The translations under genes and the position numbers were made by a program. DNA of 64,000 nt, taken from the NCBI GenBank assembly GCA_017514685.1, contig JAFWJN010000008.1, forward strand, positions 1 to 64,000. The letters run 5' to 3'. The notes under the pieces are model-generated. The model was not told the origin of the DNA. It saw nothing but the letters and a program-made list of their open reading frames with translations, and made no database searches. This DNA comes from Clostridia bacterium. Its GTDB lineage: Bacteria; Bacillota; Clostridia; Christensenellales; CAG-138. Shown in pieces: positions 55,631-64,000 of this stretch; positions within the stretch are counted from its first letter, which is position 1; each line of letters begins with the position of its first letter.

Positions 55631-56671
55631 ATGAAGAATCAAAAAAAGCATGTCAGGATATGGATCGTACTGGCAGTTCTGCTCGTGATTGGCATCGTAC
55701 TGGTCATAAACCGGTATACTGTCCGGCAGGTCTGGTGCAATGTGTTCTCTCCGACACTTCCGCTTGACGAATCAGCTGTATGGCAGGGAGGAAAAACTCT
55801 GGAGGGAATTCCCTACGCAGCCGATTCGGAGGCACAGTATATTGATCTTTACGTTCCCGACAATGTGGAGAATCCGCCTTTGTTCGTGCTGATTCATGGC
55901 GGAGGATTCGCGTTCAACGATGCGCAGTCACGGCAGGCGCAGTTTATGTACCGCTATTTCCGCGATCACGGGTTTGCCTGTGCAAGCATCAATTACCGGC
56001 TTTCTCCGGAAGCAGCGTATCCGGCGGCGGTGTGCGACGTGAAAGCAGCAGTCCGGTTCCTTTGCCATAACGCGGAGGAATATGGATTCAATGCGGAGAA
56101 TATTGCAATCTGGGGAGAATCCGCAGGAGGATATCTGGCAACCATGACCGCTCTGTCTGCGCCGGAAGCGTTCTCGGATGTGCTCTGCCTCGGAGAAACA
56201 CAGAGTGAACGGTATCCAATGCCCCTTTTCGATGCACTGGTGGATTATTACGGCTGCATCGACTTTGTGACGCAGCGAAGCAATTTCGCTGAGGAAGGAT
56301 TGATCACCTGGATCCCGACCCTCGCCAATGGGTGGGCGAATGATGTACTGGATGAATATGACAGCCTGGAAGAACTGTGGCTTCGGAAAAACTATGCTGA
56401 TTGGGGCGAGGAAGAAAAGATCGGAGCAAGTCCGCTTCACAGGGCTGAGCGCCGGGAGAACGGAAATCCCGCACTGAGGTCGTTGCTGATCCATGGAGAT
56501 GCCGATATCACGGTCTCCCATCGGCAATCGGTTGAACTATATGAGGCGCTGAAAGCCAACGGTGAGGATGTAACGCTTAAACTTGTCCCGAAGTGCAAAC
56601 ATGCGGATGACCGCCTGTTTACAGATGAAATACTGAATGAAGTGAAATCTTTCCTTCTGGAATCGTTCTGA
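55631..56671 (+). CDS. Membrane-anchored alpha/beta hydrolase (HSL/BD-FAE type)
   Basis: A 346-residue protein with an N-terminal membrane helix (about 10-28) and an alpha/beta hydrolase of the hormone-sensitive lipase group: oxyanion motif HGGGF (His89), nucleophile Ser164 in GESAGG, an Asp in IHGDADITV and a late His in CKHADD. Related enzymes deacetylate or de-esterify oligosaccharides. It stands between another esterase and a GH43 protein and is separated from the next gene by 2 bases. Confidence 0.88.
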   Translation: MKNQKKHVRIWIVLAVLLVIGIVLVINRYTVRQVWCNVFSPTLPLDESAVWQGGKTLEGIPYAADSEAQYIDLYVPDNVENPPLFVLIHGGGFAFNDAQSRQAQFMYRYFRDHGFACASINYRLSPEAAYPAAVCDVKAAVRFLCHNAEEYGFNAENIAIWGESAGGYLATMTALSAPEAFSDVLCLGETQSERYPMPLFDALVDYYGCIDFVTQRSNFAEEGLITWIPTLANGWANDVLDEYDSLEELWLRKNYADWGEEEKIGASPLHRAERRENGNPALRSLLIHGDADITVSHRQSVELYEALKANGEDVTLKLVPKCKHADDRLFTDEILNEVKSFLLESF

Positions 56672-56673
56672 GA

Positions 56674-57228
56674 ATGACAGATTCAATCGTTAAAAAGAAG
56701 ATATTTATTCCTTTCCTTCTCCTCCAGACAGCTGCAGCCGCGCTTGCGTGGATCGGTACGGATTTTTCTCCGGGTTTTTCAGAAGGCCTTATCGCAGCGT
56801 ATATTATCGCGGGCGCGGCTGCGCTGCTCTGTCAGAAAAGGGCATGGGGAAGGGTTGTATTTCTGACCGGAGTGCTGTGCGTTCCGGTTGGAACATATAT
56901 TTACGCGGCAGGAGAAGATCATCTTTCCATATGTCTGTGGATCTCCGTTCTGGGAACGATAACAGCATACGGTTCGTCTGCTGCACTTTTGTCCAAAGAG
57001 AAACAGCCCGTTACGGAACATATGCTCCGTGCCGGGCTGCTTTTTGCAGGAACATTCTCATTGCTGTGCGGTGTGTTCAGTACGGCATTGCTGCCTGTCG
57101 GAACCGGCGTGCTGCTCTGTTTTGCCGCACGTTATACAAAGCGGGCGTTGCCTTATCTGACTCTTATAGGGCTTCTGCTGACGGATCTTTTTCTTCTGTC
57201 ACCGATGCTGTTCGGAGGTGTTCTATGA
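56674..57228 (+). CDS. Small integral membrane protein
   Basis: A 184-residue protein with about six hydrophobic helices and short loops. I do not recognise its family. It starts 2 bases after the hydrolase stop and overlaps the GH43 start (ATGA), so it is translated as part of the same set. A function linked to the neighbouring extracellular enzymes is only a guess. Confidence 0.85.
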   Translation: MTDSIVKKKIFIPFLLLQTAAAALAWIGTDFSPGFSEGLIAAYIIAGAAALLCQKRAWGRVVFLTGVLCVPVGTYIYAAGEDHLSICLWISVLGTITAYGSSAALLSKEKQPVTEHMLRAGLLFAGTFSLLCGVFSTALLPVGTGVLLCFAARYTKRALPYLTLIGLLLTDLFLLSPMLFGGVL

Positions 57229-58409
57229 CACCGTTTCTGAGAAAAATCGCATCCTGGGTGTTTTCGCTGCTCCTGTTTTTGCAGGGAGGGCAAATGCTTC
57301 ACGTGAACAGTGAGAAGACCGTGAATGACGCGTTTCTACCCGGCGCGGTCTGGACGGACACAGAAGGAAATCCGATACAGGCACATGGAGGACAGGTGCA
57401 GCGGATGACCGTTCCGGATGGCAGCGGCGGCGTTACGGAAACTTATGTATGGGTCGGTGAAAACAAGAATTCCGGTCATATGGGAAACCCTGTTGCCGTT
57501 TATACTTCGGACGATCTGTATCACTGGACCTGCAGGGGGGATGTATTGCGTCCGGTCAGTTCGGTCTCCGAGATAGATACCGATCCCTATTTTGAAAATC
57601 TGTACGGAGAACTGGACGAAACTCAGAAGCAGCATGTTGTGGACTGTATCGGAACGGATAAAGTCATAGAACGACCGAAGATGCTGTATAACGAAAAGAA
57701 CGGAAACTATGTCATATGGTTTCACAGCGATGATGTGACGGGAAGCAATCCGAACTATCCGTATGATGTCGGAATGGCGGGACTTGCTGTTTCCGACTCG
57801 CCTTTCGGTCCGTTCCGGTTCGTGGACAGATATCGGCTGAATGAATGCCCTTCGAATCAGATCGATTGTTTTCCCTTCTCAAAGGGAGAAGCGAGGGATA
57901 TGAACCTGTTTCTGGATGATGACGGAACTGCTTACATTGTTTATACCAGCGAAAACAATAAAACCCTCTACATCTCCCGCCTGAACGAGGATTTCACAGG
58001 CCTGTCCGGAACTGTTTACGGAGAAGACTATATCCGGCTGTTTCCCGGCGCGATGAGGGAAGCACCGGTACTGATCCGTCAGGATGACCGGTACTATCTG
58101 ATGAGCTCCTCCACAACCGGATGGGCTTCCAATCAGGCGAGAGTATGGTCCTCAGACCGTATTTTCGGAAAATGGCGGAATGATGGAAATCCATGCGAGG
58201 GCAAGGGCAGAACCGTAACGTTTGACACTCAGTCAACAACTCTCTTTCGTGCACCGAACGGTCAGTGGATTTACGGGGGTGACCGATGGAACGGCGATGT
58301 GCTGTCTGATTCCAGATATGTCTGGCTCCCGGTGACTTTCGAGAATGGAAAACTGACGATCCGTTGGGAGAATGAGTGGAACTGGGAAACCGGAGATCAT
58401 CGATCCTGA
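57225..58409 (+). CDS. Secreted GH43-like glycoside hydrolase
   Basis: A 394-residue protein with an N-terminal hydrophobic segment (about 5-22) followed by a five-bladed propeller of the GH43 kind. It resembles GH43 members acting on galactans and arabinogalactan: AHGGQVQRM, VWVGENKNSGH, VYTSDDLYHWTCRGDVL, RPKMLYNEKNGNYVIWFHSDD, SRDMNLFLDDDGTAYIVYT-like blade (here ARDMNLFLDDDG) and YYLMSSSTTGW. The long frame continues upstream to 56748, but the ATG at 57225 with GGAGGTG before it overlaps the preceding stop and gives the signal peptide, so I take it. Probable exo-galactosidase or arabinofuranosidase; exact activity open. Confidence 0.85.
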   Translation: MTPFLRKIASWVFSLLLFLQGGQMLHVNSEKTVNDAFLPGAVWTDTEGNPIQAHGGQVQRMTVPDGSGGVTETYVWVGENKNSGHMGNPVAVYTSDDLYHWTCRGDVLRPVSSVSEIDTDPYFENLYGELDETQKQHVVDCIGTDKVIERPKMLYNEKNGNYVIWFHSDDVTGSNPNYPYDVGMAGLAVSDSPFGPFRFVDRYRLNECPSNQIDCFPFSKGEARDMNLFLDDDGTAYIVYTSENNKTLYISRLNEDFTGLSGTVYGEDYIRLFPGAMREAPVLIRQDDRYYLMSSSTTGWASNQARVWSSDRIFGKWRNDGNPCEGKGRTVTFDTQSTTLFRAPNGQWIYGGDRWNGDVLSDSRYVWLPVTFENGKLTIRWENEWNWETGDHRS

Positions 58410-58417
58410 CGAAAGAA

Positions 58418-58444
58418 AAACGCCCAATGAGACATTGAGCGTTT
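58418..58444. terminator. Convergent terminator between GH43 and vWA genes
   Basis: AAACGC/GCGTTT and CAATG/CATTG stem with one mismatch and a 3-base loop; the T tract is strongest on the minus strand (GCGTTTTTCTTTC). Confidence 0.8.
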
Positions 58445-58496
58445 CGGTTAATCCATCCGCTCTTTAATGGGGCGGATATTTTTGTCTTGCGGGCTG

Positions 58497-59150
58497 TTAT
58501 CTGGATTTTTTACGGTTCTTGTAATCCTGTTCCGCTTTCTCTTTCCAGTCTGCGGAAATCGGAGCATCCATTCTCATGCAATAGGCGGCTTCCGAAACGA
58601 ATTCCATGGAATTCTGTACGCCAAGCCGGTCGGCATGGAAGTTAACGGAACGGTCCGCCCGGATGCCGTAATGTCTGGCAGTTTCAACTGCATCGATGTT
58701 TGCTCCGAGGAACAGAAACTCCCAGTTGCTCTTTTCCTGCTTTTCCTTGACCATATCACGGACTTCGTCCGCTGAATATTGATGGCTTGCATTTTCAAGA
58801 CCGTCGGTCATAACGACAAACATGGTCTTTGCGGGAACATCTTCTTCCCTGGCGTATTTATGGACGTTGCTGATATGCTTGATCGCTCCGCCGAGCGCAT
58901 CGATCAGAGCTGTGCAGCCTGCGGGGGAATAATCGTTTTCGGTCAGCGGCTCAATCTTCTGAACCGGGACCCGGTCGTGAAGCACGACAGAATGGTTGTT
59001 GAAGAGAACGGTGGAGATATAAGCTTCGCCTTCCAGTTTCTTTTGTTTTTCAATCATGGTGTTGAAGCCTCCGATTGTGTCGCTCTCCAGACCTGACATG
59101 GAACCGCTGCGGTCCAGAATGAATACCATTTCTGTTAAATCCTGTTTCAT
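58497..59150 (-). CDS. von Willebrand factor A domain protein (TerY-like)
   Basis: A 217-residue protein that is nearly all vWA domain. The MIDAS metal site DxSxS is at Asp13-Ser15-Ser17 (LDRSGSM), with the later Thr in PAGCTAL and Asp in VVMTDGLEN. There is no signal peptide. TerY-like vWA proteins are often found with tellurite/stress gene clusters and with macro-domain proteins; here the macro-domain gene is upstream on the same strand. GGAGG precedes the ATG at 59150. Confidence 0.9.
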   Translation of the reverse strand: MKQDLTEMVFILDRSGSMSGLESDTIGGFNTMIEKQKKLEGEAYISTVLFNNHSVVLHDRVPVQKIEPLTENDYSPAGCTALIDALGGAIKHISNVHKYAREEDVPAKTMFVVMTDGLENASHQYSADEVRDMVKEKQEKSNWEFLFLGANIDAVETARHYGIRADRSVNFHADRLGVQNSMEFVSEAAYCMRMDAPISADWKEKAEQDYKNRKKSR

Positions 59151-59225
59151 TTTTACATCCTCCTGTATTTGAATTGATGACGCTTTGGTCACCTTGCATG
59201 CATATCATACAGGATTCGGAAAAGG

Positions 59226-59252
59226 AAAAGGTCGCCGTGAAAGCGACCTTTT
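59226..59252. terminator. Hairpin between macro-domain and vWA genes
   Basis: AAAAGGTCGC/GCGACCTTTT perfect 10-bp stem with a 7-base loop. It follows the macro gene (minus strand), so the vWA gene probably has its own promoter between here and 59150 or depends on read-through. Confidence 0.8.
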
Positions 59253-59272
59253 TTAAATCGGTTTTTTGTTTT

Positions 59273-60454
59273 TCAGGCGACAACATTTCCGAGACACGGC
59301 TGGTCATAACTGAACAGGACCATATTGATCTCTACAATGTCATAGATATGGTTCTCTATAAAAAACTGGATGAGCCGGTCAAACTTGATACTCGGAGAGA
59401 GCGCATATCCCGCTTTTTTCAGCAGGGATTCTGTTTCTTCCAGATCGAGTTCCAGTGAAATCGCGAAGGCAAGGACAGTCGGCTTGCTGGGTCGGTAGAA
59501 CCTGTTGGAGCGGATCTTGGAAAACAGCTTTTTGTCAATATTCGCTTTCTTATAGCATTCCACATCTGTCATATGTTTTTCGTCAATCAGACGGAGGAGA
59601 GCATCCGAAAAGCCTTCGTCCAGTTCATCGATGAGCTTCTTCAGCTTATCTTTCTTGGTGGATTTCAAAGAAGAGGAAGGAACAGAGAAGAATTCGGCGT
59701 CTACCTTGATAGGCCTTGGCTCTGACGCGGACGGCGAGAACATGTCGTCATATGAGGAATCTGGTTTGATACTATAGGAACAACAGGGTTCTTCTGGCTT
59801 GGCCGGCTTTGCAGCCCCTTTTTCATGTTGTTGAAGATCGAATTCGTCAATAGGACGCCGGCGGCGTTCGTATTTCCTCTCCAGTGACAGAGAATAGCGG
59901 TTGTTAGATTGCTGATCTTCTGTTTCATCCACATCTGTGTCGTCGATATAAGCCTTGATATCACTCATCAGCTTTTTACTGACAGAATATGCGCTTTTAT
60001 CATAAACGACGATATAGATCATCATTTCATGATCCAGAAGGAAACGGCTGACAGCGTCCAGAGCGATACGCAGCACCTGGTCTTTCGGAAACCGGTAGGT
60101 GCCGGAAGAAATCAAAGGAATCGAAATGGATTGCATTCCGAGCGTCGCTGCTTTTGTAAGAACAGCGTTGTAGCATGCGGCGAGGGATTCTGATTCTCCT
60201 TGCTCGCCGTCAATCCAGACAGGCCCCATGGTATGAAGGATGTATCTGACGGGAAGGTTATATCCCCTCGTTATGGTAACACTTCCGACGGACAGCGTGG
60301 GAAGGGAACGGCATGCTTCATCCAGCTGCTCTCCGGCAGCGAGATGAATGGCGTGATCCGCCCCGCCGAGTCCTGAATAATCGGAATCAGTCGGACATAC
60401 GATACAGTCAGTCCACATAGAGGCGATGTTGTTCCGGACAATGGAAAAAGGCAT
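59273..60454 (-). CDS. Macro domain protein with C-terminal helical domain
   Basis: A 393-residue protein. Residues about 1-150 are a macro domain of the ADP-ribose binding kind: IVCPTDSDYSGLGGADHAIHLAAG, YILHTMGPVW, ISIPLISSGTYRFP. Residues 150-275 are charged and likely disordered. Residues about 280-390 form a helical domain (FSDALLRLIDEKHMTDVECYKKANIDKKLFSKIRSNRFYRPSKPTVL in pieces) with the look of an HTH unit that I have seen next to Ter-type vWA genes. Macro domains bind or remove ADP-ribose. The protein may couple ADP-ribose recognition to nucleic acid binding, which is inference. Confidence 0.85.
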   Translation of the reverse strand: MPFSIVRNNIASMWTDCIVCPTDSDYSGLGGADHAIHLAAGEQLDEACRSLPTLSVGSVTITRGYNLPVRYILHTMGPVWIDGEQGESESLAACYNAVLTKAATLGMQSISIPLISSGTYRFPKDQVLRIALDAVSRFLLDHEMMIYIVVYDKSAYSVSKKLMSDIKAYIDDTDVDETEDQQSNNRYSLSLERKYERRRRPIDEFDLQQHEKGAAKPAKPEEPCCSYSIKPDSSYDDMFSPSASEPRPIKVDAEFFSVPSSSLKSTKKDKLKKLIDELDEGFSDALLRLIDEKHMTDVECYKKANIDKKLFSKIRSNRFYRPSKPTVLAFAISLELDLEETESLLKKAGYALSPSIKFDRLIQFFIENHIYDIVEINMVLFSYDQPCLGNVVA

Positions 60455-60551
60455 ATGTTACAGCTCCTTTTGCGTTCTTAATTTCATGATAACATTTTTA
60501 TGGGAATGCCGCAATAGCCCGGGTAATTGCAGGAGTATGATGCCGATTCCG

Positions 60552-60581
60552 TTGACAAGAAGCAAATCAAAAAGTTATAAT
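60552..60581 (+). promoter_or_regulatory. Promoter of the chorismate mutase / DUF2974 unit
   Basis: TTGACA (60552-60557), an 18-base spacer and TATAAT (60576-60581), about 30 bases before the ATG. Confidence 0.85.
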
Positions 60582-60611
60582 CCCAATAAGAAGAAAAGTA
60601 TGGAGAATTGT

Positions 60612-60899
60612 ATGAGTCGGCTGGATCAGGCAAGAGCAGCAATCAACGCTGTCGATGCACAAATGGCAAAACTGTTCTGTCAGCGAATGGAAGCTGTAAA
60701 AGAAATCGCAGATTATAAACAGGAACAGAATCTTCCGGTTCTGGATCAAACCAGGGAAGAAGAAGTGTTGAAAAGAAATCTTTCTGTTTATCCGGATCCG
60801 GAGACGGAGCGCTTGTATGAAGGTTTTCTTCTGAATCTGATGGAATTGTCCAGACAGTACCAGCAAAGCCTTCGGAATGAAAATTCAGATCATCAGTAA
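60612..60899 (+). CDS. Chorismate mutase, AroQ type
   Basis: A 95-residue all-helical protein of the AroQ class that rearranges chorismate to prephenate. The pattern RLDQARAAINAVDAQMAKLFCQRMEAVKEIADYK, with the Arg/Lys pair and later REEEVLKRN and a terminal ELSRQYQ helix, matches the family (given here in short pieces: IDxxDxxMxxLFxxR, Y-K, RExxV). The ATG at 60612 follows GGAG at about 60602; the long upstream frame covers the promoter and is rejected. It is not next to other aromatic-pathway genes. Confidence 0.88.
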   Translation: MSRLDQARAAINAVDAQMAKLFCQRMEAVKEIADYKQEQNLPVLDQTREEEVLKRNLSVYPDPETERLYEGFLLNLMELSRQYQQSLRNENSDHQ

Positions 60900-60930
60900 A
60901 TCGGAATACGACTTTTGAGAGGGAACAGAA

Positions 60931-62613
60931 ATGACGAAACTTGCAGAATATATTCAATGGGTCGGTGAACTGGACTTTGATGCTTATCCTTTCCGGGACG
61001 CAGATGCTCTGGTTCTGTGCGATATCAGTTATTTTGATCTGGCTCCTGTTTTTTCGGACGGTGCGGAGACACATGCTGTTTCCGACTGCATACCCATGAT
61101 CGAAGCCGGAGAGGCAAAGCCTATGATCACGGGCGGTGATATGGGCAATTGCGAAGTGTTTGAACTGGCAGCGCGTTCGAAACGGTTCGGCCCGCTCATC
61201 ATGAGCGATTATGAAGACCAGCTGAGAGCAGATCCTCCGCTTCAGTTTTCCGCAGTAGCATTTCATGCAAAGGATTTTTCGTTCCTAGCATACCGCGGGA
61301 CGGACGCGTCTATCGCGGGATGGAAAGAAGATTGCATGATTTCATTTACAAAGACCGAAGCACAGGAACTGTCGCTCGAATATGCAAACCGGTTGATCAA
61401 AAAAGGAAAATGGTATATCGGCGGCCATTCCAAAGGCGCAAATCAGGCACTGTTTGCAGCCTGCATGCTTTCAGAAACGAAATGGGAGAAAGTAGTACAT
61501 GTGTACCTGCTTGACGGTCCCGGATTCTGCCCGGAGGTACTTGATGAGTCACTGATTTCCCGGATTGATTCAAAAGCAACGCGGATCATTCCGGAATTCG
61601 ATGTAATCGGGAAACTGTTCGAGCCGAAAATCACGGAAACGAAAATCGTCGCTTCCAGTCAGAAAGGAATATTGCAGCATTCTCTGGCATCCTGGCAGAT
61701 CCGGTATGGGGACTTGGAAACTGTGGAACAGAACGATCCGGGAAGCGTCTGGGTGAACCAGCTGATGAATCAATGGATCGAAAGCATTCCCCAGGAGGAT
61801 CGCCCTGCGTTTATCGAGGAATTGTTCGGTACAATTACCGCGGAAGGAATCGAGAATCTGGAAGAAATCGATATGGATAAACTGCAGTCGGTTCTGATTG
61901 AAATGACCGGCGTCAGCGAAACGACCAAAAAGACAATCGCAAAACTTCCGGAAAAAGTGCTCTTCGATGATGCGCTGGAGGAAGTGCCGGAGGAGAATAT
62001 CAAGACAGTTCAGCGGTGGATGGGAGATCTGCGTATACAGGGAGGGCTGCTTCTGGTTTTTGCGGCCTTGGCGTTTTTCCTTTCGCCGTTACTGCTGGAA
62101 GTGACTGCCATGGGAATCGTTATGGTACTTGCCGCTGTTGAACTGTTTCTGACAATCCGGCGACTGGTCAAGCAGCACGGGAAACTGGAGGGCATGCGGG
62201 AGCGGTTTATTATTCTGATTGCGATCCTTGCGATGGGAGCAATCTTCTATTTCAAAGAGCAGGCGCTGTGGCTTCTTGGAAGCATGATATACGGAATCCT
62301 GTTCCTGTGGCTTGCGTATTATTCGGTTGAATCGGGAATCAAAGAAAAGAGCGAACCTTTTATCAAGGTGCTGCATTTTGTGGAAGGCGGACTTGCCGCG
62401 ATTTTCGGCATCGGCTTTTTACTGATTCCGCAGAGCTTTTCCAGAATTCTATCGATTACGCTGGCTGCTAATGTCGCAATCGACGCGGTTCTGAGGATTG
62501 GATACTGGATTTGGAAATATCGGAAGAAAAAGCAATTGGAGAAGATGATAAACACCAATCCGGAACCTGTTGAAAACGAGACGCCGGATAAAGAGGGCCC
62601 TTCCGATAAATAA
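60931..62613 (+). CDS. DUF2974 (Mbeg1-like) hydrolase fused to a HdeD-like membrane domain
   Basis: A 560-residue protein. Residues about 1-225 are the Mbeg1-like alpha/beta hydrolase domain: AVAFHAKDFSFLAYRGTD and the Ser motif WYIGGHSKGANQALFAA. Residues about 230-360 form a linker rich in Glu and helical segments. Residues about 365-540 carry about six membrane helices similar to HdeD/DUF308. DUF2974 proteins are common in Firmicutes and uncharacterised. The membrane addition is less usual. It follows the chorismate mutase by 31 bases (GAGAGGGAAC upstream). Confidence 0.87.
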   Translation: MTKLAEYIQWVGELDFDAYPFRDADALVLCDISYFDLAPVFSDGAETHAVSDCIPMIEAGEAKPMITGGDMGNCEVFELAARSKRFGPLIMSDYEDQLRADPPLQFSAVAFHAKDFSFLAYRGTDASIAGWKEDCMISFTKTEAQELSLEYANRLIKKGKWYIGGHSKGANQALFAACMLSETKWEKVVHVYLLDGPGFCPEVLDESLISRIDSKATRIIPEFDVIGKLFEPKITETKIVASSQKGILQHSLASWQIRYGDLETVEQNDPGSVWVNQLMNQWIESIPQEDRPAFIEELFGTITAEGIENLEEIDMDKLQSVLIEMTGVSETTKKTIAKLPEKVLFDDALEEVPEENIKTVQRWMGDLRIQGGLLLVFAALAFFLSPLLLEVTAMGIVMVLAAVELFLTIRRLVKQHGKLEGMRERFIILIAILAMGAIFYFKEQALWLLGSMIYGILFLWLAYYSVESGIKEKSEPFIKVLHFVEGGLAAIFGIGFLLIPQSFSRILSITLAANVAIDAVLRIGYWIWKYRKKKQLEKMINTNPEPVENETPDKEGPSDK

Positions 62614-62627
62614 GGTTTTGATGTAAA

Positions 62628-62656
62628 ACAGCACTCTGTATTTCACAGAGTGCTGT
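62628..62656. terminator. Convergent terminator between DUF2974 and transporter genes
   Basis: Perfect 12-bp stem ACAGCACTCTGT/ACAGAGTGCTGT with a 5-base loop; A-run before and T-containing tract after suit both directions. Confidence 0.88.
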
Positions 62657-62679
62657 CAGTTTGTTTTCCGGCAGAATCA

Positions 62680-64000
62680 TTATGAATCGGTTGTTTTAGA
62701 AGGAAGAACGGCTTCAAAACCGTATCCTTTGTAGCGGAAACCTGCCAAAGCCTCTTCTCTGCTGATTTCGCCGGCGTTGCATTTTGCCATGAGCTTTGCA
62801 TCCTCGGTTGGAAGTTTATAACCGAAGACAATCAGCAGGATGGCAGCCGCCAGGGAAATCACAGGTATCAATGTCCACATGAGCCAGATCCAGCGGATTG
62901 TATCCGGAGATTGCATTGCGCCACTGCCTTCCACAAAACCAACCAAGCCAAGAAGGAACATCCCAATCGATCCGGACAATGCGCCTGTAACTTTCGCGGT
63001 AAAAGTCTGAACGGAAAATGCCATGCCCTGCGCTCTGGTTCCGGTCTTGAAATGACCGTATTCCGCACAGTCAGCAGTGAACATGATTCCGGTCACACCC
63101 GCACCGCTTGTCAGCAGCGTTTTAATGACGATGATAACGCAAACCGCAATGATGTTGGAATATCCGACAAAGTAAAGGATGATGCTGCACAGAATCGATA
63201 TCACGTTGGCACCGACATAGATGATGAATTTGTCCACTTTTTTTATCAGAATCTGCACGACGAAGATGCTGATGATCATTGGGGCAATCATCAGAATCGT
63301 TAGGTATGAGATCCATTGTTCTCCTCCCAGACAGTAGATGGCGACATAGTTTGCGACAGTTCCTCCGGTCGCGGTCAGGCAGGCAATGATGGACGCCCCG
63401 TTAAAAATCAGCAGCGGCCGATTACTGAGAAGATAGGAGAAGAGTTCTTTGATGCTGGGTTCTTTTTCTTGTACAGGCTGATGACGTTCTTTCGCGGTGA
63501 AGCCGATTGGGAGCATGAATGCCATTCCAAGAGCGGAAAGGATGATGACTGTAACGCTCCAGCCGATAGCGGGATACATCAGCGGCAACGCGATCAGAAC
63601 GATAAGTCCGCCAACATAAGTGAAAAATCCTTTCAGAACATACATGCTGTCGCGTTCCTGCAGATTATCCGTCATGACTGTCGCGAGAGCAAAAATCGGG
63701 ACATCGCACATGGTATATGCCAGATCCCACAGCAGATAAGCAATCAGAATCCATGCCGTCTTTGCCGGAATGCCAAGCGTTTGCGGCATTGCAAAAGCAA
63801 GTATGGTGGTGACTGCAATCAGGACCGTGGAAAGCCTGACCCAGGGAAGATATTTTCCTCCTTTCAGGTGAGATTTATCAACGATCACGCCAAAGAGAGG
63901 ATCGTTGATAGCGTCCCAGACTTTTGCGACAATGAGAACTGCGGATACCACAAATGCAGGAATTCCCGACTCTGTCATGAACAGTGTCAGAAAGCTGGTC
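62680..64000 (-). CDS. GPH-family (MelB-like) sugar:cation symporter, N-terminus beyond window
   Basis: At least 440 residues of a major-facilitator-type transporter of the glycoside-pentoside-hexuronide group. The frame stays open to the window edge, so the first helix and start are missing. Family signature: VAKVWDAINDPLFGVIVDKS near the N-terminal side, YLLWDLAYTMCDVP, and about eleven visible helices. The C-terminal tail has NAGEISREEALAGFRYKGY, typical of Firmicutes members. It imports a sugar or glycoside with a cation; the substrate may be set by genes outside the window. It faces the chorismate mutase/DUF2974 unit. Confidence 0.9.
   Translation of the reverse strand, partial: TSFLTLFMTESGIPAFVVSAVLIVAKVWDAINDPLFGVIVDKSHLKGGKYLPWVRLSTVLIAVTTILAFAMPQTLGIPAKTAWILIAYLLWDLAYTMCDVPIFALATVMTDNLQERDSMYVLKGFFTYVGGLIVLIALPLMYPAIGWSVTVIILSALGMAFMLPIGFTAKERHQPVQEKEPSIKELFSYLLSNRPLLIFNGASIIACLTATGGTVANYVAIYCLGGEQWISYLTILMIAPMIISIFVVQILIKKVDKFIIYVGANVISILCSIILYFVGYSNIIAVCVIIVIKTLLTSGAGVTGIMFTADCAEYGHFKTGTRAQGMAFSVQTFTAKVTGALSGSIGMFLLGLVGFVEGSGAMQSPDTIRWIWLMWTLIPVISLAAAILLIVFGYKLPTEDAKLMAKCNAGEISREEALAGFRYKGYGFEAVLPSKTTDS

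Overview
The window comes from a mid-GC Bacillota (Firmicutes-type) bacterium, most likely an anaerobic gut or rumen commensal. I infer this from strong GGAGG ribosome sites, TTGACA/TATAAT promoters, a giant Cna-B surface protein with a PPTGD sorting signal, a YtrA-type GntR regulator with its ABC transporter, a LytTR/GHKL two-component pair, and membrane-anchored glycoside hydrolases. The sequence alone does not fix the family or genus.

Layout. 1-140: the right end of an IS200/IS605-like element. 271-6815: a ferredoxin-type aldo/keto reductase, then a CotH / VTC / DUF4956 cluster. 6893-8260: a lipoprotein with four cystatin-like repeats. 8368-12652: a heterodimeric ABC exporter operon. 12855-21920: a 3021-residue Cna-B repeat surface protein. 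22037-38384: one long operon of 15 genes. 38438-45772 (minus strand): a lipoprotein esterase, a PIG-L deacetylase, a cysteine desulfidase-like protein, an SH3 protein and a GntR/ABC operon. 45931-47909: a two-component system. 48101-58409: a glycan-degradation cluster (GH2, GH3, GH43, esterases, small membrane proteins). 58497-60454 (minus): a vWA protein and a macro-domain protein. 60612-62613: chorismate mutase and a DUF2974 membrane protein. 62680-64000: a GPH/MFS sugar transporter cut by the window edge.

The centre of interest is the 15-gene operon. It holds iolG, iolE, iolD and iolB, which take myo-inositol to 5-dehydro-2-deoxy-D-gluconate (DKG). The usual next steps (kinase IolC, aldolase IolJ, dehydrogenase IolA) are absent from it. 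In their place are a split transketolase, an archaeal-type GAPDH, an archaeal-type PGK, a LarA-family racemase and a malic enzyme. DKG read from its keto end has the same D-threo ketose head as xylulose 5-phosphate, with CH2-COO- in place of CH2-OPO3. A transketolase could move its two-carbon unit to a sugar phosphate and leave 3-hydroxy-4-oxobutanoate, a carboxylate analogue of D-glyceraldehyde 3-phosphate. GAPDH-like and PGK-like enzymes would turn this into D-malate with ATP formation; the LarA protein would racemise D-malate, and malic enzyme would give pyruvate. Every middle gene then has a job. This is an inference from gene content and substrate geometry, supported by the loss of one Arg of the phosphoglycerate-binding patch in the PGK.

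The same operon encodes a phosphoglycerate mutase whose two halves are circularly permuted but whose catalytic residues are all present, and four tandem HAD proteins that all lack the +2 acid/base Asp. Their part in the pathway is not explained.
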